Shown here in pieces: positions 25,901-32,700 of a stretch of 64,000 nt of DNA (positions within the stretch are counted from its first letter, which is position 1; each line of letters begins with the position of its first letter). The position numbers were made by a program, and so were the translations under genes. The notes under the pieces were generated by a model. The model was not told where the DNA came from. It worked only from the letters and a program-made list of their open reading frames with translations, and ran no database searches. The stretch comes from Anolis sagrei (Eukaryota; Chordata; Lepidosauria; Squamata; Anolidae), in NCBI RefSeq assembly GCF_037176765.1, contig NC_090024.1, forward strand, positions 105,097,557-105,161,556. The letters run 5' to 3'.

Positions 25901-26618
25901 ATAATAGGCTCTTGGGTATAGAGAAAGAAGGACACAGTTTCCATTTCAAGAATTCTCACTAATTTATCTTTTCACCAGTGAAGTGTTGAAATTATATTTA
26001 ATTGAAAACCAGACAGGTTAGACTTGAGTCAACATTTTTAAGACACAACTGAACTTAAAGTTCTGCAGAAAGCCAGTTTAAATGAGCAAGTACACTGTTT
26101 AGCTTTGTGCAGTTCTTGTTTATTTCAGCATGAAAAAGTACTCCCAGTTCAGGAGGGGAAAATCCTAAAGGGAAAACATGCAGTAGAGTGTGAACGACTA
26201 CTACTAGATGTGCTTAACAGCAAATGTACTTTTTACAGAAAATGTTTCATAAACTTATATGACAAAGTTATCTTCTGTATTTAGGTAGACACCTGTATTC
26301 ATAATGTAAAGTGTATTCTGGATATCCTGGCTCAGGTTCTTCCACTCAGCTGCAAGTTGCATAGAAAGGTGAGTTGATAAGCATGTAAATGTGTCAAAAT
26401 AAACCTGAAGTGCCTCTTTTCTTGAAAAATGAAATGTTTTTTTTTCCCAGCACAAGGCAGGAAATGGCTATTTCAGAGCACATCGTCCTTGGAGAGAAAA
26501 TGGCCTTCACACAGCTGCAAAAGAAGCCAGTGGCCCAGCCAGAACTGACCTTTTTGGCATCAGGTCCCTGGAACAACATGTAGCAAACCTTACAGTTTGG
26601 GACAACAAACCCTTCTAA
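1760..26618 (+). CDS. CTNNAL1: CTNNAL1 (alpha-catulin), 3' portion of gene, 17 coding exons
   Basis: Alpha-catulin is a cytoplasmic scaffold of the vinculin/alpha-catenin family, linked in the literature to Rho signalling (Lbc RhoGEF), IKK-beta and dystrobrevin. Coding exons: 1760-1947, 2530-2649, 5309-5398, 5687-5857, 6402-6602, 7649-7735, 8672-8830, 10544-10636, 11414-11564, 19682-19719, 21549-21599, 21689-21843, 22894-22942, 23541-23597, 25268-25387, 26285-26368 and 26451-26618. All have AG/GT borders and join in one frame, giving 659 full codons plus a split Gly codon. Translated blocks match human alpha-catulin closely, e.g. SDGQITIFTDKT, EFVQIFSQFGNEMVEFAHL, EKCTMMLLTASKTC, DFTDSAYTSHE and NLDVFCEAWESQ. 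About 110 N-terminal residues are encoded to the left of the window. The C-terminus is about 35 residues longer than the human form as I remember it. The gene converges on ABITRAM, as in human. Confidence 0.96.
2130..2272 (+). mobile_element. LINE 3' tail fragment (L2/CR1-like)
   Basis: Shows ...attgtaagctgttttggagtc... and an A-rich aataaataaaaag tail like other LINE ends here. Weak. Confidence 0.4.
2530..2649 (+). CDS. CTNNAL1: CTNNAL1 exon
   Basis: 40 codons, phase 0 at both ends, between tttgacag and gtaagt. Encodes TMERLEKVISFQEF and QIFSQFGNEMVEFAHLTGDR, nearly identical to human alpha-catulin. Confidence 0.95.
2650..5308 (+). other. CTNNAL1: CTNNAL1 intron, mostly unique sequence
   Basis: No gene or clear transposon seen apart from an (AAT)n-like simple repeat at about 3442-3505. 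Antisense open frames here have no recognisable similarity. Confidence 0.5.
3442..3505. repeat. AAT/ATA simple repeat
   Basis: Imperfect aataat units over about 60 bp. Confidence 0.75.
5309..5398 (+). CDS. CTNNAL1: CTNNAL1 exon
   Basis: 30 codons, phase 0 at both ends, acceptor ttcggtag and donor gtaact. Encodes DLKDEKKKAKMAAAR and LEKCTMMLLTASK. The charged run and the length match the human exon. Confidence 0.95.
5687..5857 (+). CDS. CTNNAL1: CTNNAL1 exon
   Basis: 57 codons between ttttctag and gtgagg. Encodes TCLRHPDCESA, ALEQVIEIVTDARL and SIYTGIKEFK. The EIVTD and GIKEFK blocks are diagnostic; the middle of the exon is more divergent. Confidence 0.95.
6402..6602 (+). CDS. CTNNAL1: CTNNAL1 exon
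   Basis: 67 codons, the same length as the human exon, between cccttttcag and gtaaga. Encodes LRENIYHLSKENL, EDFTDSAYTSHENRERILEL and KMEMEQLVSAW. Confidence 0.95.
7649..7735 (+). CDS. CTNNAL1: CTNNAL1 exon
   Basis: 29 codons between ctttttag and gtacgt. Encodes QSQKKKDVTEDLELAILK and MNELHRE, corresponding to the human segment that ends in LNELKKE. Confidence 0.93.
8172..8311. mobile_element. hAT-type MITE, copy 1
   Basis: A palindromic element of about 140 bp with ends matching cagtggttctcaacctgtgg. Flanks tttaacag and ctttacag resemble an 8-bp target duplication. Three more copies lie at 18189, 48899 and 52317. Confidence 0.75.
8489..8520. repeat. (GTT)n microsatellite
   Basis: gttgtt units with one interruption, about 160 bp upstream of the CTNNAL1 exon at 8672. 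Confidence 0.8.
8672..8830 (+). CDS. CTNNAL1: CTNNAL1 exon
   Basis: 53 codons, the same as human. The acceptor is weak (cattactgaag has a poor pyrimidine tract) and the donor is gtacgt. Encodes VAADLIKYHSDHLILKALK and CKLSEQKEQLIE. Confidence 0.94.
9845..10333. mobile_element. hAT (Charlie-like) non-autonomous element, complex
   Basis: Starts caggggtcttcaaactttta. A first right end (cgggccttagtttgaggacccc) lies at about 10200. A second, partly duplicated right end (ggagggccgtatctggcccctgggcc...) lies at 10265-10333. It is related to the clean copy at 56535-56899. Either a partial duplication or a nested second copy explains the doubled end. Confidence 0.7.
10544..10636 (+). CDS. CTNNAL1: CTNNAL1 exon
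   Basis: 31 codons between tttcatag and gtatga. Encodes CHLLRHVSGTEPLEITCLHA and EDTFQVTGPQ. Confidence 0.95.
11414..11564 (+). CDS. CTNNAL1: CTNNAL1 exon
   Basis: 151 bp, phase 0 to phase 1, acceptor gtcttcag and donor gtgaga. Encodes IISAAETLTLHPSSKIAKE and NLDVFCEAWESQLSDM, the best conserved block in the gene. It is followed by an intron of about 8.1 kb full of repeats. Confidence 0.96.
12360..12488 (+). mobile_element. L2-like LINE 3' tail, interrupted
   Basis: The stretch cgctttgagtccccctaggggtgagaaaagcggtatataagtg is a LINE 3' end whose ataaataaa tail resumes at 12815 after a SINE insertion. Confidence 0.6.
12489..12814 (+). mobile_element. Sauria SINE inserted in an L2-like tail
   Basis: tRNA-like head (cccctggtggcacagtgggttaaa, with a B-box-like ggttgcaggctcaaatc) and a BovB-like 3' end (gtcaggggaaaacctttacct). 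The flanking host tail repeats aagtgc on both sides (12485-12490 and 12815-12820). Confidence 0.88.
14153..14456 (+). mobile_element. Sauria SINE
   Basis: Starts ggagcccccagtggtgcagtg and has the B-box-like ggtcgcaggttcgaatcc. Ends in gtcaggggaaaatctttacc repeats typical of BovB-mobilised SINEs. More intact than the copy at 12489. Confidence 0.9.
14467..14651. mobile_element. Near-perfect foldback MITE (185 bp)
   Basis: Two arms of about 85 bp are reverse complements: taggcatgggcaaagtttgg on the left and its complement ending ...tttgcccatgcctg on the right. The 8-bp target duplication gattagac is exact (14459-14466 and 14652-14659), which points to a hAT-type transposase. Both strands encode nearly the same short peptide. 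Confidence 0.9.
15428..15660. mobile_element. Inverted-dimer repeat with hammerhead-like cores (Penelope-like?), copy A
   Basis: A minus-oriented arm (15428-15525) and a plus-oriented arm (about 15530-15660) of the same unit meet head to head. The 12-bp flanks aaatgattttca are identical (15416-15427 and 15661-15672), so the dimer inserted as one unit. Each arm holds CTGAGGA, a 6-bp stem (gcttgc/gcaggc), GAAAC and GTC (15539-15573 plus; 15485-15519 minus). The outer end carries ccatgaaagccttcgacaat. Family assignment to Penelope-like elements is tentative. Confidence 0.8.
15661..18187 (+). other. CTNNAL1: CTNNAL1 intron, no feature seen
   Basis: About 2.5 kb of AT-rich sequence. I recognise no exon, RNA gene or transposon in it. 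Confidence 0.45.
18189..18320. mobile_element. hAT-type MITE, copy 2
   Basis: cagtggttcgcaacctttgg ... acccacagattgagaaccactg with flanks tcatagat and gcatagat (8 bp, one mismatch). Confidence 0.82.
18839..18914. mobile_element. Short palindromic MITE
   Basis: gccccttctatgctgccatataatcc against ...tatatgccagtgtagaaggtgcc; belongs to the group that includes the elements at 37378, 46837 and 62328. Confidence 0.55.
19682..19719 (+). CDS. CTNNAL1: CTNNAL1 short exon (38 bp)
   Basis: Only 38 bp, acceptor gttcttag and donor gtaagt. With the G carried over it encodes GEKRTYLSLPRPG, matching human GEKYGYLSLPKP. The phase fits both neighbours. Confidence 0.9.
20346..20560 (+). mobile_element. Tc1/mariner (pogo/Tigger-like) fragment, left half
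   Basis: Starts caggcagtccccgagttacaaac and shares gagacaacaggaagt...gaaatctacccctagg with the full element at 43381-43835. The right terminal repeat is not found. Confidence 0.65.
21128..21406 (+). mobile_element. Non-LTR retrotransposon (Vingi/Ingi-like), 3' end
   Basis: Encodes the end of the ORF ([20 protein letters not shown] ... SYWSKDI), with a Cys-rich CECG...C segment. The 3' end is gctcctgacacgataaataa. The 11-bp target duplication actactatatt is exact (21117-21127 and 21407-21417). Same family as 31156-32133. Confidence 0.85.
21549..21599 (+). CDS. CTNNAL1: CTNNAL1 short exon (51 bp)
   Basis: 17 codons between ttttaacag and gtaaga. Encodes KHNSNLKALKPVRLDSE, matching human KNNANLKSLKPDKPDSE. 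Confidence 0.92.
21689..21843 (+). CDS. CTNNAL1: CTNNAL1 exon
   Basis: 155 bp, phase 0 to phase 2, acceptor attctcag and donor gtaatc; only about 90 bp downstream of the previous exon. Encodes EMEKWEDPENEIVRHAQG and LSSMAYSMYLFTR. Confidence 0.95.
22894..22942 (+). CDS. CTNNAL1: CTNNAL1 short exon (49 bp)
   Basis: 49 bp that complete the split Arg codon, giving GEGLLKTTQDLFQQAE. Acceptor ccattttag, donor gtaaca. Confidence 0.92.
23541..23597 (+). CDS. CTNNAL1: CTNNAL1 short exon (57 bp)
   Basis: 19 codons between tctgttttag and gtacct. Encodes AFATEGLKLASTLLSFSNQ, matching human FAAEGLKLTSSVQAFSKQ. Confidence 0.93.
23873..24734 (+). mobile_element. Helitron, non-autonomous
   Basis: Begins TC (tctatataaataaaaatgta) after an A and ends CTAG before a T, as Helitrons do, with a decayed GC-rich hairpin (ccacagcaacgcttgg) about 20 bp before the end. 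Contains purine-rich and pyrimidine-rich low-complexity blocks (24060-24300) and a fragment of a palindromic MITE at about 24515-24590. Confidence 0.8.
24830..25245. mobile_element. Old LINE-derived block
   Basis: ggtaggcctgccagaagagatggg..., then a segment resembling the reverse of LINE 3' ends (tttatatcctgctttttctc), then an A-rich run. Family not determined. It ends about 20 bp upstream of the CTNNAL1 exon at 25268. Confidence 0.45.
25268..25387 (+). CDS. CTNNAL1: CTNNAL1 exon
   Basis: 40 codons between ctctttcag and gtaagt. Encodes LEDDDKPLLLQEIDKMVPAY and QQLQVTAKTPVQGK. Two codons longer than the human equivalent as I remember it. Confidence 0.93.
25553..25622 (-). mobile_element. L2-like LINE 3' tail
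   Basis: On the minus strand: ...cccttgggctgagaattgcggtatataagagcagcaaataaataaat. Matches the tail at 58215. Confidence 0.6.
26285..26368 (+). CDS. CTNNAL1: CTNNAL1 penultimate coding exon
   Basis: 28 codons between gtatttag and gtgagt. Encodes VDTCIHNVKCILDILAQVLP and CKLHRK, corresponding to human VDKCITKTRSMMALLVQ and onwards. Noticeably more divergent than the upstream exons. Confidence 0.88.
26451..26618 (+). CDS. CTNNAL1: CTNNAL1 last coding exon with stop
   Basis: Starts after tttttttcccag and encodes 55 residues, from HKAGNGYFRAHRP to VWDNKPF, then TAA. Only the first few residues (NGY, compared with human NGW) look alignable. The human tail is about 20 residues, so this one is longer. 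A donor within the exon that shortens it cannot be excluded. Confidence 0.82.
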   Translation, partial: HKAGNGYFRAHRPWRENGLHTAAKEASGPARTDLFGIRSLEQHVANLTVWDNKPF

Positions 26619-27215
26619 AGGTGCTTTAGGGGAATGAAAAAATTTCCTAATGGGAGTTGGACACAGAGCCCATCCTAATTGCTTTCTTTTGAGAAAGGTG
26701 AAACCAGGTTAGAAAAAGCTGTTGTAACCTTTTCACATCTAATAGATGTCACAGTCCTTAGCCATTAACAGAAGCAACAGTCAACTTTAATGGCTGAATA
26801 CTTTTGTAAAGTAAATAGCTTTTTGTCCACTGTTAATACTGCTATTTTTGTAATCATGTATGCCCATGAATGTGTTACTCTTCAGATCCCAAGGATGCTG
26901 CTATGGATGTTATAAATATGAACTGGATATGTCACATGACAGGCTACTGTTTTTAATTAACTTGTGTGAGCCTAGGATCCTGGTCTATTAATAGCAGAGG
27001 GCTGCTTTGAACAAGGAGAGTAATGGGCTATCTCCTACCACTAGGTTCTCTCGCCACATATACCACTTTAACAACTTGTTGAGCAACAGAAGTGAGTGGG
27101 ATGTGAGAAATGCAGTGTCTCTTAAAGGGCTAGATGGGTCCAAAGGCACCCACGCTGTTGTCCCTTCTTGTAGAAGTGCCGTTTAGTTGCAATAAAGCTT
27201 TAATAATGAAAGCCT
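26619..27215 (+). other. CTNNAL1: CTNNAL1 3' UTR (probable)
   Basis: Non-coding, AT-rich sequence without recognisable repeats follows the stop. The first plain AATAAA poly(A) signal is at 27191-27196, which would give a 3' UTR of about 0.6 kb. Confidence 0.55.
27191..27196 (+). terminator. CTNNAL1: Poly(A) signal AATAAA, CTNNAL1
   Basis: Canonical AATAAA hexamer about 570 bp after the stop codon. Usage is inferred from position only. Confidence 0.5.
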
Positions 27216-28065
27216 TCAGAAACCTCATTTTTTTATAAAATATGCTTACCAATGGAAAGCTAAAAATAAAGGTGATTGTTAGTGATAATAGAAACAAACT
27301 ACACTTAGGAGTCTTCATTAGCTATATTTCTTTTTCCATTACACACAACTTCATATTAGAAATGTTAATAGTGTGGACCTAAGCAACTATCAGAAATAAC
27401 TGCTAAGCTATTTAGTGAAAGAACTGGGTTACAGACAGTGGTCTTAAATGCAATGCTTAAGCCTTCACTTTTAGAGTGTGGTAGAACAAAGTTTCATTTG
27501 GAAGAAAGTTGTAGCTATTAACGTCTATCGCTACAAAGAGGGCATTACGTTTTCTTACATTTTTGGTAGAGATTAAATATTCTTCTCCAAGCTTCTTTTG
27601 AGGTGTATGTATATTTATTGTTTTAACTGATATATCATTAAATGCATCAGCCTGAAGTTTCACTGCTCATACTGTTACAATTTTTGGACCTTAAAAAAAT
27701 GTCCCATTTTCAGTGGGACAGAGTGCAGCAGGCACTTTCAGGGAAACAAGTAGGCATACTAACACCAGTAGTGATTTTAGAATAGCTGCATTGGTTACAC
27801 AGACAGAGAGACAACATCATATTCCCTTTATGTCCTGGGCTGCAGGTCCCTAGGATGAAATCCACTCACAAGAAAGCTTGGAACTAGATTCTTTTATTAT
27901 CCAGATCAGTACAGGATGGAGAAAAAGTTACTTCTGAGATTTAAGTGTGAAAAGCATTGCTAATATCATCAGGCAAAAACTCCTCCTTCTCGACCCCCTT
28001 TACCTAATTTGTTTACCCATTCCCATGCTAGCCCCATTACTATCAATTTTTATTGTTATTGCTCT
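27216..28065. other. Intergenic sequence between CTNNAL1 and ABITRAM
   Basis: No gene or clear transposon recognised; AT-rich. Confidence 0.4.
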
Positions 28066-28077
28066 AGCTCTTTCACT

Positions 28078-28348
28078 GGAGCCCCCGGTGGCGCAGTGGG
28101 TTAAACCCCTGTGCCGGCAGGACTGAAGATCGACAGGACGCAGGTTCAAATTCGGGGAGAAGCGGATGAGCTCCCTCTATCAGCTCCAGCTCCTCATGCA
28201 GGGACATGAGAGAAGCCTCCCACAAGGATGATAAAAACATCAAAATCATCCGGGCATCCCCTGGGCATTGTCCTTGCAGATGGCCAATTTTCTCACACCA
28301 GAAGCAACTTGCAGTTTCTCAAGTCGCTCCTGACACACACACAAAAAA
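28078..28348 (+). mobile_element. tRNA SINE with Vingi-like LINE tail
   Basis: The head gcccccggtggcgcagtggg is shared with Sauria SINEs, but the 3' end (agtttctcaagtcgctcctgacac, then A-rich) matches the end of the LINE at 21128-21406 instead of BovB. Target duplication agctctttcact/agctctttccct (28066-28077 and 28349-28360). Confidence 0.85.
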
Positions 28349-28360
28349 AGCTCTTTCCCT

Positions 28361-29279
28361 CAAACATTCACTCACAATCCATATATTCAGCATGCATACT
28401 TACCATCCCTCCTCCATTCAGGCCTGCTGCTGGGGGGGAAACAGGAGGGTAGACAGATGCTACATATCCTTGAAGGTCTGACACACACTTGATAAGGAAG
28501 AGAGTTTTCCTTACGTAGAAATTTTGTCATCCATTGTTTGATTGTTTTGATGGTCATTGTTCGTTCTCCTTGACCAGGTGGAGCTTCATCAATCAGGGGA
28601 CTAACGGGTTGTGTTTCAAGTTCCTTAATTTACAAAGTTGTCGTCTTTTGACTATAGAAACATATCATCTTGCACCCCAAGGTTCTCAGTTTGGTTCATT
28701 GGTTTTTTTTTCTCTCAATAGCATTTTTCTTTGTAATTCCTCACCTCCTTTGCTCTCCTATAATGCAATTCTCAACTTTCCATTTTCGGGATGGTGACTT
28801 TGGTCTTGCTAGGTCTTAGCTAAACCCCAGATATTCAATCCATTCATTACACATATTTTAATATTGGTCATTCCTCCTTTCTCTGCACTAGAATAGAAGC
28901 CAAACAACAAGTGGCAAAAGGGTCCCCAGTTCTGTTCAACTTTTGAGATGCAAAATGGAGCTGTATGGCAGAAAGTAAATGGTGGGGGAGCATTTATCAT
29001 TTCTTCAGTCACCCCAATTGTATCTCCACTTTCCTCTGTGGCATGTGCCAAAAGATAGGGAGTGTGAAGAAATGTCCTGAGGACCAGGCACACATCTGAA
29101 AAGGGGACTGCTGAATTTGCTGGTTAAGATTTTAGCTTTAGCCTTGGCTGCCAAGCATAGTACTTCATTCAGGTGCATGCTTCAATGCTAAAATCCCCAA
29201 CAAGAAAATAGTACCAGGTTTGGTTAAAAGTTATCAAACTTAGGAATCATTTTCAAAAACACATGACAAATTATGCAAT
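28361..29279. other. Intergenic sequence, nothing recognised
   Basis: Short open frames only; no similarity recognised. Confidence 0.35.
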
Positions 29280-29622
29280 TTAAATAAACAAAAACTTTTA
29301 TTGATAATGAGGACTAGAAAAGTATTTTGGCAGTGCTCCTTTAAATGCAATAGTACTGTTATAACACAATCAGGTTTTGTTCATACCACTGAAAGTGATA
29401 TAATCAAATACTTGATGCTTTATATACTTAAAGCCTGGCTTTATTGGGTCTCATCTGGCTGGATTTTTTTTAAACTTTCCCATCATGCTGTTCTGGTTTT
29501 ACAGTATTTTTGCCCAATTCCTGACTCCTTCCTCTTTAGGTATGAAAGTCCATGAAGTCACTTTATTGTGGGATATACTGGAACCTATATTATACAATTC
29601 ATATTTCTGCTATGAAATGTAT
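29280..29622 (-). other. ABITRAM: ABITRAM 3' UTR (probable)
   Basis: AT-rich non-coding sequence after the stop. On the minus strand AATAAA hexamers occur at about 29567-29562 and 29302-29297. The second would close a UTR of about 330 bp. Confidence 0.45.
29297..29302 (-). terminator. ABITRAM: Poly(A) signal, ABITRAM
   Basis: TTTATT on the plus strand, i.e. AATAAA on the gene strand, about 320 bp after the stop. A second candidate lies at 29562-29567. Choice inferred from position. Confidence 0.4.
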
Positions 29623-29772
29623 TTAGTTCTCACTCTGTACTGTATCATGAAGTGGGATTAAACGTTTTGCCAACACTTCTTCATATTCTTTCCGAGTCAA
29701 GAGTCCCTCAGTTATTGTTTTGCTTTCTTCAAACTTTGGTAACACAACTGCAATGTATCCTTCTGTGGAGGG
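29623..29772 (-). CDS. ABITRAM: ABITRAM exon 6 with stop
   Basis: 49 codons plus TAA after acceptor ccccttag. Encodes [20 protein letters not shown], then [17 protein letters not shown]. The last dozen residues differ from human. Confidence 0.94.
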   Translation of the reverse strand, partial: PSTEGYIAVVLPKFEESKTITEGLLTRKEYEEVLAKRLIPLHDTVQSEN

Positions 29773-32700
29773 CTAAGGGGAAAAACAGAAGTGAGACAAA
29801 AAGCACAGGGAAGGTGCAGAAGTGGCTGATAATTCATATGAAAATCCTCACCTTTTCTTGGAGGAGAGATGGGTTTTCCAAAATGTTTTCATTTACTTCT
29901 ATCAATTTCCCTCGTATACAGCTGCAAAAAATGTCCAGTTTAGTAATCTGATCAATAAAAGCAAGACAACTATCAAAAAGGCCTTGAAACAATACCTGTA
30001 TATGGTGTATTCATCTCCATCTGTGCAGGATATTCGACATAGAGGGGCAAGCTCTGTTAGAAACTGAGCTCCCTGCAGAAACAGAGCATGCAGAAATTAG
30101 GATTGCGAGAAAAGGACATACAGCAAACAACTGGCCAATTTGTGACATCAGTGAGTATGCTTTAAAACTGAACAAGCTATTCTGCATATATCTAAGTATC
30201 TAGATCTGACCAGGACAAAAATATATAAAAATAATTTACATTATATATTACAGATTATCAGGTTTTCCCTTGCTTGTTCATGAAACACAATAGGCTGACC
30301 TTATGTATTCTACTGTCTCTTGGCATACTATATCTCACTAGTTAATATTGCATATATATGGGAAGAAGTAGGTGGTGGGTTTATTTTTGTTTGTTTTGTT
30401 TCCTTGGTTTATGGAAATGCTCTGCCATGCCCAAATAAAGACAACCAGTATTTGATTTGTTAAGACTAAGTCCCACACATTTCAGTATGTTTGAATCAGA
30501 GTTTAGCCCTCAACAGCTTGTCTGTTTGTTCTTGTTCTGAATAGTATCACCTCTCCTCCCTAAGCTGTCATCATGATTCAGAGCAGTGGAGAGAGAAGCA
30601 TGAATACCAAAATGAAGTTGGTGAGGCATGCATACAAAAAGAGAAATGTCCCTTTATTTAGTAAACCGGCCATTTCTCTTGCACCCTGATCTTAATCTTC
30701 CTTCTAGTTTCCTTTTCCCCAACAGGAATTCAGAGATGGTTCCCCTATCTCCCCGCAGACATCCCTACTTCCCAGCAATAGGTCATAATAAGTGTTATTT
30801 GCCAGCAAGGCGCATGTGTGCATGGCCTCACATTACACAGTGGATTCCCTTCCTTCTGATAGTCATAGATTCCTACTTGGAAGAGACTGCAAGGGCCTCT
30901 AGTTCTACCCCTTTGACATGCAGGAACACACAATCAAAGCATTACTGAGAGATGGCCATCTAGCCTCTACTTTAAAATGTTCAGAGAAGGGGACTCCACC
31001 ATGCTCAGAGGCAACATGTTCCACTGCTGACCAGCTCTTATAGGCTGGATCTACACTGCTCTATATCTCAGGATCTGGTCCTAGATTTCCTGCTTATCCC
31101 AGATTATCTCCATGTACCATATTATCTGGCTGTGTAAACTCATATAATCCAGTTCCCGAGCTCTGAAGATCACCTGGGAAGGAACCCCACTGGAGCATTG
31201 CAGCGCACCCAAATACCTGGGAGTTACTCTGGACCGTGCTCTTACCTACAAGAAGCACTGCCTGAACATCAAGCAAAAAGTGGGTGATAGAAACATTATC
31301 ATACGAAAGCTGACTGGCACAACCTGGGGATCACAACCAGATACAGTGAAGACATCTGCCCTTGCGCTGTGCTACTCTGCTGCTGAGTATGCATGCCCAG
31401 TGTGGAACACATCTCACCATGCTAAAACAGTGGATGTGGCTCTTAATGAGACATGCCGCATTATCATGGGGTGTCTGCGCCCTACACCACTGGAGAAATT
31501 ACACTGCTTAGCCGGTATTGCGCCACCTGACATCCTCTGGGAAGTAGCAGCCAATAGTGAAAGGACCAAGGCAGAGACATCTCCAGCTCATCCCCTGTTT
31601 GGGTATCAGCCAGCACGTCAACGACTTAAATCTAGACATAGTTTTCTAAGATCTACAGAGACACTCGCTGGAACACCTCAGCAAGCGAGAGTCCAAAAGT
31701 GGCAGGCTAAAACCCAGAACCTCAACCAATGGCTGATACCAAATGAGAGACTCCCTCTGGGGCACACAGAGGACTGGGCGACTTGGAAGGCGCTGAACAG
31801 ACTGCGCTCTGGCACCACGAGATGCAGACCCAACCTTCAGAAATGGGGCTACAAAGTGGAATCCTCGACATGCGAGTGCGGAGAGGAGCAAACCACTGAC
31901 CACCTGCTGCAATGCAACCTGAGCCCTGCCACATGCACAATGGAGGACCTTCTTGCAGCAACACCAGAAGCACTCCAAGTGGCCAGATACTGGTCAAAGG
32001 ACATTTAATCAACTACCAAACTCACAAATTTTGTATTCTGTATTTTGTATTTTGTCTGTTTGTTTGTTTGCTTTGTTCTGTTAGAAATGTAATATAATTG
32101 ACTGGTTGCTGATGACTCGATAAATAAATAAATATCCAGTTCAAAGCCGATACCTGGGATAAGATCCTGGGATATAGGTAAGTGCAGATCCAGCCACAGT
32201 CAGGACATTCTTCTGAATGTTTAGGTGGAATCTTTTATCCTGCCATTTCAATACAGGAAAAAAAGATCCCATCTAACATTAGGAAGAAGGTCCTGAAAGC
32301 TGTTCTGCAATGGAATATGCTGCCTTAAAGAATACAGTCCCTTAAAGAAAAGAGAACCTTGGGGTATGTAACTAATCTTAATGATAAAATCACTTTGCTC
32401 GGAGCTATCATAATGTTTTTTAAAGCAAACAAAACTTCCTAAACAGCGTTGCTTACACTGCAGAATCGAGTCAAAAATGGTCCATACCCGTTTGGATTTC
32501 CCAGAGACCTTATTTTGTAGTCGGCTGCAATTGGCACTTATCTGGTAACTAATACTCTTGATTTGTTTTCCCTTTTGAAGAACAGGATGGTCATCAGCTA
32601 TAGTGATGACACAGATTCTACAAGAGAAGACATTAGAACAATCATCTTTTTAGTTCTTTCTCTGCATGAAGCAACAGTCTGACACGACTAGGGAAACTGA

